The notes beneath the pieces are model-generated. The model was not told the origin of the DNA, did no database searches, and saw nothing but the letters and a program-made list of their open reading frames with translations. The translations under genes were made by a program, and so were the position numbers. Below are positions 1 through 7,742 of a stretch of DNA of 64,000 nt, one piece after another. Origin of the DNA: VXNE01 sp965206615 (GTDB lineage Bacteria > Pseudomonadota > Gammaproteobacteria > Pseudomonadales > Azotimanducaceae); the NCBI GenBank assembly GCA_965206615.1, contig CBDBKI010000005.1, positions 2,108,001 to 2,172,000 of the forward strand. Direction: 5' to 3'. Position 1 is the first letter of the stretch. Every line of letters begins with the position of its first letter.

Positions 1-2
1 AG

Positions 3-161
3 CATGCATCGACCGTGCTGACGTCGAACAAGGGCTTCGAGGAGTGGGGCCTCGTGCTGGGCGACGAGGTTATGGCCGCGGCGCTCATCGACCGGCTGCT
101 GCACCACTGTCACATCGTCAATATGGACGGAACGCAAAGCTACTTCTTGACACCTGCCTGA
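3..161 (+). CDS. istB: IS21-family ATPase IstB, C-terminal fragment (5' end outside window)
   Basis: The open frame from the first bases reads the last ~52 residues of an IS21 helper ATPase. Recognisable pieces are STVLTSNKGFEEWG, the conserved block after the AAA+ core, then LIDRLLHHCHIVNMDG and a stop TGA at 159-161. IstB assists the IstA transposase in target capture. The start lies outside the window. The first 22 bases are identical to 17305-17326, exactly where the second istB copy breaks off, so the two pieces may once have been one gene or may mark an assembly junction. No IS21 terminal repeat follows directly; the nearest lies 2.8 kb downstream. Confidence 0.85.
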   Translation, partial: HASTVLTSNKGFEEWGLVLGDEVMAAALIDRLLHHCHIVNMDGTQSYFLTPA

Positions 162-435
162 CGCTCGACGCCAGTTCAGCGGGTCTGTACCTCCATCCCA
201 AGCACCGAAGGCGCCGGCATGTCAGACCGGTTGTGTACACTAAAGAACGCCGCAATGTCGAGGAATGAATGCCGCCATCATGTGCTTGCCGTCCGGCGTA
301 GCATCCCCATATCGTCTCAAGTGATGGAACTCGTACAGCGCGCGTCTTTCGGCAGAGCGCCTAGCATTATGCGACATTATATATTAGACAACCTGATCGA
401 CATATGGTACGTTGCCCCGGAACTGAGGAGTCACC

Positions 436-864
436 ATGACCACGTCATCTCGCCTTCGCATGCTCGCGGCCGACGGACTGGTTCATCCGCGTGCCGACGT
501 CGTGACCGCGCCGCTGTTCGACGGTCGGCACGCCTTCTTCCTGCCGCAGGACAAGATCCAGGTGAAATACGAGATGCTGCGCGCCCACGTCGTCGGAGGG
601 CTCGGGGCTGCCGTGGCGGCCGAACGGCACGGCTATTCGCGTGCCGCGTTCTACCTCGTCGCGACCGCGTTCGAGGCCCGCGGCATGCAGGGGCTGCTCG
701 ATGGGCGCCGCGGGCGCCGCGGCCCGCTCAAGCTGACCCCCGAGATCGCCGAGTTCATCGCCGGCGCCGGCCCGGAGGTCTCCAGCGCCCGTCTTGTCTC
801 GCGGATCGAACAGCGGTTCGCCGTGCGCCTGCACCGGCGCACGGTCGAGCGAGCGCGGCGGTGA
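436..864 (+). CDS. Helix-turn-helix accessory protein of a serine-recombinase cassette
   Basis: A 142-residue protein starts at ATG 436 behind a GAGGAG-like ribosome site. Residues ~45-95 look like a transposase-style helix-turn-helix: an alternating Ala/Leu-rich block, YSRAAFYLV as the likely recognition helix, then RGMQGLLDGRRGRRG. The Arg-rich tail fits DNA binding. Its stop overlaps the next start (GTGA at 861-864), so translation is coupled. It is followed by a second small protein and a large serine recombinase, an arrangement typical of integrative cassettes. Its role, as DNA-binding partner or regulator of the recombinase, is inferred from this context. The upstream stretch 162-435 holds no convincing gene and includes an AT-rich patch near 365-390 that could carry the promoter. 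Confidence 0.7.
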   Translation: MTTSSRLRMLAADGLVHPRADVVTAPLFDGRHAFFLPQDKIQVKYEMLRAHVVGGLGAAVAAERHGYSRAAFYLVATAFEARGMQGLLDGRRGRRGPLKLTPEIAEFIAGAGPEVSSARLVSRIEQRFAVRLHRRTVERARR

Positions 865-1157
865 CGCACCGGTTCTGGCCGGTCGGCGAAGGCGCCCAGG
901 CGGACTACGAGACGTTGCGCGGCGCGGTGCTGCGGGGGGACGCGCTGCAGTCGCTGGCCGCCGCCCGCTTCGCGCGCCGGGGGCTCGCCGGGCTGATCGC
1001 CTGGCCGGCCGCCGAACCGGTGTACGCCGCCACGGTTCACGGCGCGGCGCGGATGCCGTGGACGCCGCATGCCGACCCGCGGCTCGCCGCGCTCGCCGCC
1101 GGCTACGAACTCGTCCTGAGCCTGCAGGACGAACACCGGGAAACGAGGACGGCATGA
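861..1157 (+). CDS. Small HTH-like accessory protein of the recombinase cassette
   Basis: A 98-residue protein beginning with GTG 861, chosen because it overlaps the preceding stop by 4 bp and opens with VTHRFWPVGEG. The block from about residue 14 (ADYETLRGAVLRGDALQS, then RRGLAGL) repeats the spacing seen in the upstream protein (KYEMLRAHVVGG, then RGMQGLL), so the two may be diverged copies of one DNA-binding fold. The stop TGA at 1155-1157 overlaps the recombinase ATG (ATGA), making a tightly coupled three-gene operon. No enzymatic motif is visible. I do not recognise a named family; function is inferred from the cassette. Confidence 0.6.
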   Translation: MTHRFWPVGEGAQADYETLRGAVLRGDALQSLAAARFARRGLAGLIAWPAAEPVYAATVHGAARMPWTPHADPRLAALAAGYELVLSLQDEHRETRTA

Positions 1158-3067
1158 CGACGAGAGTGGCGATCTACGCCCGGGTCTCCACCGACGTGCA
1201 GGAGGCGCGCGGCACGATCGGTTCGCAACTGGCGGTTCTGCGCGAGCGGGTGGCCGGGGAAGCCCACGAGTTGGTCGCCGAGTACACGGACGAGGGCGTG
1301 TCCGGGGCGCGTCTCGACCGGCCCGGCCTCGACGCCCTGCGGGACGCCGCCGAAGCGGGACAGATCGAAGGCGTGTGGTGTCTGTCGGCGGATCGCCTGG
1401 CCCGCATGTACGCCTACCAGGTCATCGTCCTCGACGAGCTCTCGCGCCACGGGGTTGCGGTGTGGTTCCACGACACGCCGCCGATCGAGGACGATCCGCA
1501 GGCGCGGCTGCTGACCCAGGTACAGGGGGTGATCGCCGAGTACGAGCGCGCCAAGATCGCCGAGCGCTACCGGCGCGGCAAGCTGTGGCGTGCCCGCGCC
1601 GGCGAGGTCGTCGCCTGGAAGGCGCCGTACGGCTATCGTCGCATCGCCCGCGGCGGTGGGCGGCCCGCGCGTCTTGAGGTCTTCGAGCACGAGGCGGCAG
1701 TGGTGCGGCGCATCTTCGACGACTACGTCCGAAAGGACCTCTCGATGCGACGGATCACCAAGGGACTCAACCAGGACGGCGTCCGCTCCCCGGCCGGACG
1801 CGACGTGTGGAGCGTATCGACCATCGGGCGGATCCTGCGCAACGAAGCCTACGTTGGCCGCGTCTACTACAACCGAACCGAAGCCGTGCCGCAGCGCGGG
1901 CGCACGGGAAGAACCCGGCAGATGACGCGGTCGCCGGACCAGTGGATCGCCATCCCCGTTCCAGCGGTCCTCAAGGAGGACCTGTTCGAAGCGGCACAGC
2001 GCGTGAGTCGCGACAACTCAAGGTGGAGTCCCCGGCGCGCGGAACCCGGACACTGGCTGTTGCGCGGGCTGGTCAAGTGCGGACACTGCGGTGTGGGGGT
2101 GTCGTGCCACAAGATGCGCGGCCGGAACGGCACGGTCCACCGGTACTACTATTGCCGCAACCACGATCCGCTCAGGGCGGGCGGTGAAGATCGCCGTTGC
2201 CCCGAGCGCAACATCCGGGCCGACGAACTCGACGCCTTCGTCTTCGAGCGGGTCCGCGACACGCTGTTGCGCCCGGACGTGCTCCTCGCTGGCGCGCACG
2301 CCGTGTCGGCCCGTCGCAAGCCCGACGCCGACGAACTCGTGCAGGCGCAGTTGGCTAAGCTCCAGCGCAGGATCGATGCCGTGGCCGCCGAGCGGCGACG
2401 CCTTGCCGATCTCTATCAAGGGGACTTCATCGACCGCGGCGAGTTGCTGCGCCGGGGCAAGGAACTCCAGGAGCGAAGGAAAGTCTTGCACGAGCAAGGC
2501 GATGCGCTGCGCGCCCAACGCGAGCAGTTGGCGCAACACAACGCGATGCGCCAGCGGATCGCCGGCTTCTCCTCGGTCGTGCATGCCACCATCGACCACC
2601 TCGACTTCGAACAGCGGCAGAAGCTGTTGCGTCTGGTCGTCGACCAAGTCTGCGTATCCGGCTGGCGGGTCGAGATCAAGCTGCAAATCCCTCTGGACGA
2701 GCCTCCGGCTCCGCCGGGCCATGGCTTGTCCAGCAAAGACCGTCTGCGTTCCGTCCATGAACATCCGCGGCAACAGCTACCGGATGCGTGCGCACCAGGA
2801 CCTGCTGAGACCCAGTCCGGCCGACGACGATGTCCGGAGAAGCGCGGCATGAGCCAAGTCGCGCCGCGTGCTCGGAGTTGGACTTCGGTCGCTACCGCTC
2901 CCTACGCCAACTCCGAGCACGCGAAGATCAACGGAAGCACGCCGCTTCAATTGGAAGGGTCGGCTTCCAACAGTGCGCAATTTTCGTTCGACAAAAGTGC
3001 GCAATTTTCGTTCGCCATTGACACCAGTTCCTCATTCGTTCGTTATACGCCGCTGACTCTGACGTAA
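1154..3067 (+). CDS. Large serine recombinase
   Basis: A 637-residue site-specific recombinase that would act through a serine-DNA intermediate. The N-terminal resolvase domain (~1-150) has YARVSTD with the nucleophile at about Ser12, plus EGVSGARLDRPGLD and SADRLAR. A recombinase domain (~160-270) follows, with PYGYRR and NQDGVRSPAGRDVWS. A zinc ribbon (VKCGHCG, later YYYCRNHD and CPERN) and a long coiled coil (~400-520) complete it. Start ATG 1154 overlaps the previous stop. The natural C-terminus is probably near codon 540 (SSKDRLRS). The remaining ~95 residues run through a 17-bp inverted repeat and then IS21 terminal repeats, so the tail looks like read-through of non-coding DNA after an insertion or deletion removed the original stop. 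Confidence 0.85.
   Translation: MTTRVAIYARVSTDVQEARGTIGSQLAVLRERVAGEAHELVAEYTDEGVSGARLDRPGLDALRDAAEAGQIEGVWCLSADRLARMYAYQVIVLDELSRHGVAVWFHDTPPIEDDPQARLLTQVQGVIAEYERAKIAERYRRGKLWRARAGEVVAWKAPYGYRRIARGGGRPARLEVFEHEAAVVRRIFDDYVRKDLSMRRITKGLNQDGVRSPAGRDVWSVSTIGRILRNEAYVGRVYYNRTEAVPQRGRTGRTRQMTRSPDQWIAIPVPAVLKEDLFEAAQRVSRDNSRWSPRRAEPGHWLLRGLVKCGHCGVGVSCHKMRGRNGTVHRYYYCRNHDPLRAGGEDRRCPERNIRADELDAFVFERVRDTLLRPDVLLAGAHAVSARRKPDADELVQAQLAKLQRRIDAVAAERRRLADLYQGDFIDRGELLRRGKELQERRKVLHEQGDALRAQREQLAQHNAMRQRIAGFSSVVHATIDHLDFEQRQKLLRLVVDQVCVSGWRVEIKLQIPLDEPPAPPGHGLSSKDRLRSVHEHPRQQLPDACAPGPAETQSGRRRCPEKRGMSQVAPRARSWTSVATAPYANSEHAKINGSTPLQLEGSASNSAQFSFDKSAQFSFAIDTSSSFVRYTPLTLT
2865..2923. repeat. Perfect 17-bp inverted repeat with 25-nt loop
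   Basis: The arm cgcgtgctcggagttgg (2865-2881) is exactly complementary to 2907-2923. It lies in the anomalous 3' tail of the recombinase frame, just upstream of the IS21 end repeats. There is no T-tract, so an intrinsic terminator is unlikely. It could be a cassette end or a recombinase recognition structure; function unknown. Confidence 0.7.
2974..3009. repeat. IS21-type terminal repeats (right end)
   Basis: tgcgcaattttc occurs at 2974-2985 and again at 2998-3009, a period of 24 bp. The left end of the IS21 copy at 15609-15644 has the reverse-complement motifs gaaaactgcgca and gaaaattgcgca, also 24 bp apart. These are the multiple terminal transposase-binding repeats of an IS21-family element. 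They should lie just behind istB but are separated from the istB end at 161 by the recombinase cassette. Confidence 0.8.
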
Positions 3068-3311
3068 TGTCCGGTTTCTCCACGGTATCCGGTGACTCCT
3101 CCCATAGATGAGACCCCGGGAAGAGGACGGTCGCTCCCCGTGTTGCGAACTAATCCCCAGTGCCATGGTCGCGACCAGGCTGAGCTGCCAGGTGCGCGCG
3201 ACGATGGAGCGCATGGCGGGCGTGGTGGACCAACGAGGACGTGCGACGCGTACTATAGCGTGCTCGGCAAACAACCCCGCAGGCGCCACGGCGGAGCGTC
3301 TCCGGGCCGCA
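3068..3311. other. Intergenic, no gene recognised
   Basis: Open frames exist on both strands here, but none has a ribosome site, a recognisable domain or a boundary that respects the downstream tRNA-like gene. No structural element was identified beyond the promoter listed separately. Confidence 0.5.
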
Positions 3312-3339
3312 TTGACCCCTTGCCGGCCCTCGCTACATT
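3312..3339 (+). promoter_or_regulatory. Sigma70-type promoter for the tRNA-Leu-like gene
   Basis: TTGACC at 3312-3317 and TACATT at 3334-3339 are separated by 16 bp, close to consensus. Transcription would start near 3346, about 28 bases before the mature tRNA 5' end. No other gene is positioned to use it. Confidence 0.5.
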
Positions 3340-3373
3340 GCCGGGCTCCGCACGGCATCCGATGCCGCCGCCT

Positions 3374-3454
3374 GCCTGGGTGGCGAAATTTAGACGCGAG
3401 ACTCAAAATCTGGTAGGGGCGACCCTGAGAGTTCGAGTCTCTCCCCAGGCACCA
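3374..3454 (+). tRNA. tRNA-Leu (anticodon CAA), probably degenerate
   Basis: The acceptor stem GCCTGGG (3374-3380) pairs with CCCAGGC (3444-3450), followed by encoded ACCA. The T arm GAGAG-TTCGAGT-CTCTC is perfect, and a long class-II variable arm (AGGG-CCCT) marks it as Leu. The loop CTCAAAA puts anticodon CAA at 3404-3406. Two features are abnormal. The D loop is short and lacks the invariant GG. Only four bases separate the D-stem CGC from the anticodon loop, so the anticodon stem has a mismatch and shares a base with the D stem. It may be a decayed tRNA or an attachment-site remnant; a truncated integrase lies downstream and tRNA-Leu genes are common phage and island targets. Confidence 0.65.
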
Positions 3455-3526
3455 TTCCCCACGTTCCATGCGTTCTCAGTATGACCCGGAAAATACATAT
3501 AAGTACTTGTTTTTTATCTATTTGAT

Positions 3527-3543
3527 AACGAGACACCGTCTCT
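3527..3543. repeat. 17-bp direct repeat, left copy
   Basis: aacgagacaccgtctct is repeated exactly at 4626-4642, and tctatttg precedes both copies. The core gagac-acc-gtctc is itself a near-palindrome. The pair brackets the ISNCY-type element but sits 17 and 19 bp outside its ends, too far to be a simple target-site duplication. Confidence 0.75.
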
Positions 3544-3617
3544 GTCAGTAGCGCATGATTTGTCCGCTTTTGTAGCACATAGATTGTCCGCTTTTAAGGA
3601 GCCGGGATGGAGGCTCG

Positions 3618-4374
3618 ATGAAGCGGACGGCATGGCTGCAGGAGACGAGGATGCTGAGGTTCGAGGAGGCGTTAGACGCCTGGACGGAGAAGCGGTTGAC
3701 GCAGGAGGAAGCGGCGCGACTGCTGGGGGTGTGTGCGCGGACGTTCCGGCGCTACGTGGACCGTTACGAGGAGGCGGGCCTGGACGGTCTGGTGGATCGG
3801 CGGCTGGAGAAGGTTTCGGCACGGCGGGCGCCGGTGGATGAGGTGTTGCGGCTGGAGGCGCTGTACCGGGAGCGCTACGAGGACTGGTCGGTGGCGCACT
3901 TCCACGATCGTTACCGGGAGCGGCACGCTGGCGAGCGCTCGTACACGTGGGTGAAGAACCGGCTGCAGGATGCGGGTCTGGTGACGCAGGGGAAGCGGCG
4001 CGGGACGCCGCGGCGGCGGCGGGAGCGGGCGGCACTGGCGGGGTTGATGCTGCACCAGGACGGCTCGTCGCATCGCTGGGTGCCGGGCACGGAGTGGGAC
4101 CTGATCGTGACGCTGGACGATGCGACCTCGGAGGTGTACTCGGGGTTCTTCGTTGCCGAGGAGGGGAAAGGAGGAGCGCACCGTGACGCGCGACAACTGC
4201 GTGAGCTACCGGGGCCGGTCGTTGCAGCTGCCCGTGGCGCACGGCCGACACTACGTGAAGCGGCGGGTCCGGGTGCACGAGCACGCGGACGGTACGCTGT
4301 CGGTGTACCACGGCCCACGCCGGTTGGCACAGTACAAGGCTGACGGGCCGGAACTGGGATTGGCAGCGGGATGA
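3618..4374 (+). pseudogene. ISNCY-type DDE transposase, internally deleted
   Basis: The N-terminal part (3618 to about 4170) has an HTH region, TQEEAARLLGVCARTFRRY, an NxxD-type linker and the first catalytic aspartate block LMLHQDGSSHRWV, followed by VTLDDATSEVYSG. It then shifts into the frame ending at 4374, which reads the C-terminal DNA-binding part (SYRGRSLQLPVAHGRHYV, then SVYHGP). The middle, including the second Asp and the Glu of the DDE triad, is missing; full-length relatives have about 400 residues. The join lies near gaggaggggaaaggagga at ~4157-4174. Confidence 0.8.
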
Positions 4375-4480
4375 GCGCCGGGAACGCCACGGCAACCGCC
4401 GTGTCAACCCGCTTCGCGGGTCCTCCGCTGCGCTGCGGCCCTGCGGGTGACACGGCGGCTCCCGCGGCGCACAGGTTTGC

Positions 4481-4508
4481 GACGACCGGAAGGGTACTTC
4501 CGGTCGTC
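4481..4508. other. Perfect 12-bp hairpin in the IS tail
   Basis: gacgaccggaag (4481-4492) is complementary to cttccggtcgtc (4497-4508) with loop ggta. There is no following T-run. It lies in the non-coding tail of the ISNCY-type element and probably belongs to it; it may limit read-through from outside. Confidence 0.5.
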
Positions 4509-4625
4509 ACTGACCGGCTTTCTCACGCCCCTGTTCCAGGGCCATCGATGGACCTCAAAACGGGCGCGTGGAAACCGGACAGTTCACGTGCTAGCAAAAG
4601 CGGACAACTCTATTTGCTACCGACA

Positions 4626-4642
4626 AACGAGACACCGTCTCT
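4626..4642. repeat. 17-bp direct repeat, right copy
   Basis: Second copy of aacgagacaccgtctct (see 3527-3543), located between the IS right end and the truncated integrase. Confidence 0.75.
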
Positions 4643-4683
4643 TGACAAGAATCTCGACGTCTCGCACAATACTAACCAATTTG

Positions 4684-5348
4684 TGGTGAAGGTCGTGGGG
4701 TTGCCTCAAGGAAAACTAAGCGCTACGCGCGTCCGAGCCATCTCCTCAGCTGGTCGTTACTCGGACGGCAACACGCTGTTCCTGAACGTCACCGAACGCG
4801 GCTCCAAGTCGTGGCTCCAGCGTGTGACGGTCGACGGACGCCGCCGCGACATCGGCCTGGGTCCGTTTCCGACCGTCTCACTCGTCGAAGCCCGACGACG
4901 CGCGCTGGCCAACCGCCTCGCAGTCGCCAACGGCCACGACCCGCTTGCCGACAAGAAGCGCGCGAGCACCCCCACCTTCCGCGAAGCGGCCCAGGCCACG
5001 TTCGAAGCGAACCCACCGCGTTGGCGCGATACCAAGACCGCGCGGAACTGGATGCAGGGCATGGAGAAGCGCGCCTTCCCCGTGATCGGCAAGATGCGCG
5101 TCGACCGCATCCGTCGGGAGGATGTCCTGCGAATCCTCAAGCCAGTCTGGACAGTCCATGCCGACGTCGCGCGCAAGCTCCGCCAGCGCATCCGCGCGAC
5201 GCTCAGGTGGTGCCAGGCCCACGGCTATATCGAACAGAACGTCGCCGGCGAGGCCATCGACGGGCCGCTGCCGCCCATGCCCGCCGTCAGGACGCATCGA
5301 AAACTGCTGTTTTTGCAGCACATTGGAATTGGGGAGACCACAAGATGA
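4684..5348 (+). pseudogene. P4-type tyrosine integrase, C-terminally truncated
   Basis: From about GTG 4684 the frame reads a DUF4102-type arm-binding domain (YSDGNTLFLNVTERGSKSW, then RRDIGLGPFPTVSLVEARRRA). A core-binding SAM-like domain follows (FREAAQATFEANPPRWRDTK, then FPVIGKMRVDRIRREDVLRIL). Identity is lost near PMPAVRTHRKLL, and the frame stops at 5348. The whole catalytic domain (Arg-His-Arg-Tyr) is absent, so the protein cannot recombine. Such integrases commonly use tRNA 3' ends, and the tRNA-Leu-like gene at 3374 is the obvious candidate site. The stop overlaps the start of the TonB receptor, showing that a deletion fused the stub to it. Confidence 0.8.
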
Positions 5349-7537
5349 AACTACGCAAGTCATCCGTCTTTTGCTCGACTTTGTATTGGATCCAGGCATG
5401 GTTTACCCGTGTGGCCGGAGTGGCGATTGGCCTGGCATTGTTGGGCACGGGTGTCGCCTATGCCGAGGACGGACAACTACAGCCTGGGATAGTTGAAGAG
5501 ATCGTCGTCACTGCCAGCAAGCGTAAAGAAGGCCTCATGGATGTCGCGCAGTCCATTCAGTATCTGTCAGGCGAGGAGCTGGAAGGCTCTGGCGTGCAGA
5601 ATCTGGCTCAGATCGTGCAGCTGATTCCCGGCGTATCGCTGCCGTCCGGCGTCGCGTCCACTCGCCGCTATAATGTCCGGGGTACCGGTGCCGTCAGGAC
5701 CAATGACAGCGCCGTTGGCTTCTATATCGATGGCATGCCGCACTACATCGTCGATTTACCGTTTGGCCCAGACACCGAGGTCTTCGACCTGGAATCCATT
5801 CAGGTGCTGCGCGGGCCCCAGGGCACCCTATACGGTCAAGGCGCGATGGGCGGCACAATATTGATCACCACTGCCCAGCCCGACCTTGAACAGTTTCGCG
5901 TGCGCGTGCGCGCCGGCGCTTCGCGCATGCGTAAAGGCGGCGACGGCCATACTTACGATGCCAGCATCAGTGTGCCGCTGATTGAAGGTACGTTGGCGGC
6001 GAGCCTGACCGCCGGCGCCTCGCGCGATCCAGGCCTGGCCGAGGGCATTGATTTACCGGGCAGTGATTTGGACGAAGACGATCGCTCGTACGCGCGCCTT
6101 AAGGTGCTGTGGCAGCCATCCGATGAACTGAGCGTCACCGGGCTCATTCAGCGCCGTGATCTTGACGAAGGTGCATTCCGCGGCACCTATGCGAGCGTCG
6201 ATCCGCCACTGCTGGGGGCCTCAGGCGGCATCGAGTCCGGCACGGATACCGAACTGGACCTGTTCGGCCTCAATATCGAGTGGGACGCCGGCTTCGCCAC
6301 GCTGACCAGCAGCAGCAGCTATATGACCTATGAGTACTCGCATAGTAGTGGCTTTTCCTTCTTTGATCCCAACTTAGGCAACTTTCTCGTTAGCTACACC
6401 GCCGATCGTGACGACGTCAAAACGTTTAATCAGGAACTGCGCCTGACTTCCAATGGCGACGGAGAGTGGGACTGGATCACCGGCGTCAGTTACACCCGAG
6501 GCGAGCATCCAAACTCCACCGTGCTCAACTATCTGGAGCCACTGGCCTTTGCCGGCACGGCAACGGATCAAATCGTAACCGAGAGTACGCAAATGGCCTG
6601 GTTCGGTGAGGTCTCGCGTTCGTTCATGGATGGCTTGATCACACCGCTGATCGGTTTGCGCTATTTCCGTGACGACCGCGACAAAGAGATCATCTCGACG
6701 TTCGCAGTGGGTGGCTTCGTGTTTCCACTAGACAACGTTGATGAAGATGAGCGATTCAGTCTGGTCAGTCCCAGATTCAATCTGCGCATCACGCCGTCTG
6801 ATGAGACCATGTTCTTCCTGAATATCAGCCGCGGATTCCGCAGCGGCACGTTCAACGCACCGGGCGTTGTAGCGGCCGTGGATGTGCTCGGCATAGCTCT
6901 AGACGTGACGGTGCCCGAATCTACCGTTTGGAGTTATGAGGTGGGTGGCCGCTTCAGTCTTTTCGATGACAGTCTGCTCATAGAACCCAGCCTGTATCTG
7001 GCCGACTACGAGGACTATCAGTTTAGCGGTACACTCGCCGGTAGCGTCGTGCGAATCGGCATCGAAGAAGTCAAAGCCACCGGCGCCGAGCTGTTGCTGC
7101 AATGGAACACGCCGGTTGAAGGTTTATCGCTGTCGATGATCGGTTCGGCAAGCAGCACCAAGGTCGAGGCGATCGACGCCGCTGCCGATGCGTTGCTGCA
7201 GGGTCTCAAGGATGGTAATCAATTGCCGAATGTGCCGGAATGGGATTTTCGCATCGGTGTCGACTATGAGCGGCCGGTGATGGGCGACTGGACTGCGTAC
7301 GCCGGGGCCTCCTATTTTCGCCGTGACGGCCAGTCAGACTTCAGCACACCGCTGACCTCCCCCGTCGTTTCTGATTTGAGCCTGCGCCTTGCACTCGCCA
7401 ACCAGAACTGGCGGGCAACCCTTTGGGGCAAGAACCTCACCGACGATGAAGGTCCTGCTGCGATTTCTGGCGGCAGTTTGTTGTACCGCTGGGATCGGCG
7501 TTCGGTAGGTGTGACGTTGGAATACACATTCGATTGA
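5345..7537 (+). CDS. TonB-dependent outer-membrane receptor
   Basis: A 730-residue outer-membrane active transporter for an unknown ligand. A signal peptide (~1-40, hydrophobic GVAIGLALLGTGVAYAE) precedes a TonB box (EEIVVTASKRKE). The plug domain has IQYLSGEEL, NVRGTG and the LESIQVLRGPQGTLYGQGAM block. The rest is a beta-barrel of alternating strands ending in the C-terminal aromatic motif SVGVTLEYTF. Start ATG 5345 has a GGGGAG-like site nine bases upstream. The coding sequence is intact, but its left flank is a truncated integrase, so any native promoter has been replaced. No surface lipoprotein partner or uptake genes lie nearby. Plug and barrel spacing resembles the class shared with the receptor at 45337-47652. 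Confidence 0.9.
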   Translation: MKLRKSSVFCSTLYWIQAWFTRVAGVAIGLALLGTGVAYAEDGQLQPGIVEEIVVTASKRKEGLMDVAQSIQYLSGEELEGSGVQNLAQIVQLIPGVSLPSGVASTRRYNVRGTGAVRTNDSAVGFYIDGMPHYIVDLPFGPDTEVFDLESIQVLRGPQGTLYGQGAMGGTILITTAQPDLEQFRVRVRAGASRMRKGGDGHTYDASISVPLIEGTLAASLTAGASRDPGLAEGIDLPGSDLDEDDRSYARLKVLWQPSDELSVTGLIQRRDLDEGAFRGTYASVDPPLLGASGGIESGTDTELDLFGLNIEWDAGFATLTSSSSYMTYEYSHSSGFSFFDPNLGNFLVSYTADRDDVKTFNQELRLTSNGDGEWDWITGVSYTRGEHPNSTVLNYLEPLAFAGTATDQIVTESTQMAWFGEVSRSFMDGLITPLIGLRYFRDDRDKEIISTFAVGGFVFPLDNVDEDERFSLVSPRFNLRITPSDETMFFLNISRGFRSGTFNAPGVVAAVDVLGIALDVTVPESTVWSYEVGGRFSLFDDSLLIEPSLYLADYEDYQFSGTLAGSVVRIGIEEVKATGAELLLQWNTPVEGLSLSMIGSASSTKVEAIDAAADALLQGLKDGNQLPNVPEWDFRIGVDYERPVMGDWTAYAGASYFRRDGQSDFSTPLTSPVVSDLSLRLALANQNWRATLWGKNLTDDEGPAAISGGSLLYRWDRRSVGVTLEYTFD

Positions 7538-7742
7538 ACCAGTTGGGATCAGCGTCCACCTACCTCCAACCCCGGTAACCACAGGAAACTGGCACACGAC
7601 ATCCGCTCAGGGTGAACGTCCTAGCTGGTTGGCGGCCTCACCGAGGCCGTGACTTGCAAGTACGAAATTGACCGTGGAAGGCTAACCTGGCCCACTGTCA
7701 ATAGTTCAATATGCACACTGACGATTGAAAAGAGAGGGTTAA

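Larger units (their letters stand above)
3561..4606 (+). mobile_element. Deleted ISNCY/IS481-type insertion sequence
   Basis: Each end carries two spaced motifs. tgtccgctttt lies at 3561-3571 and 3585-3595 on the left; aaaagcggaca lies at 4596-4606 with a weaker aaaccggaca at 4572 on the right. Between them lies one transposase gene with an internal deletion, followed by ~200 bp of non-coding tail. The element cannot move by its own transposase but keeps both ends, so it could be mobilised in trans. Confidence 0.75.

Noticed and set aside
3092..3484. Plus-strand frame of ~130 codons across the tRNA-Leu-like gene
   Set aside because: It overlaps the structured tRNA, has no ribosome site and no recognisable domain.
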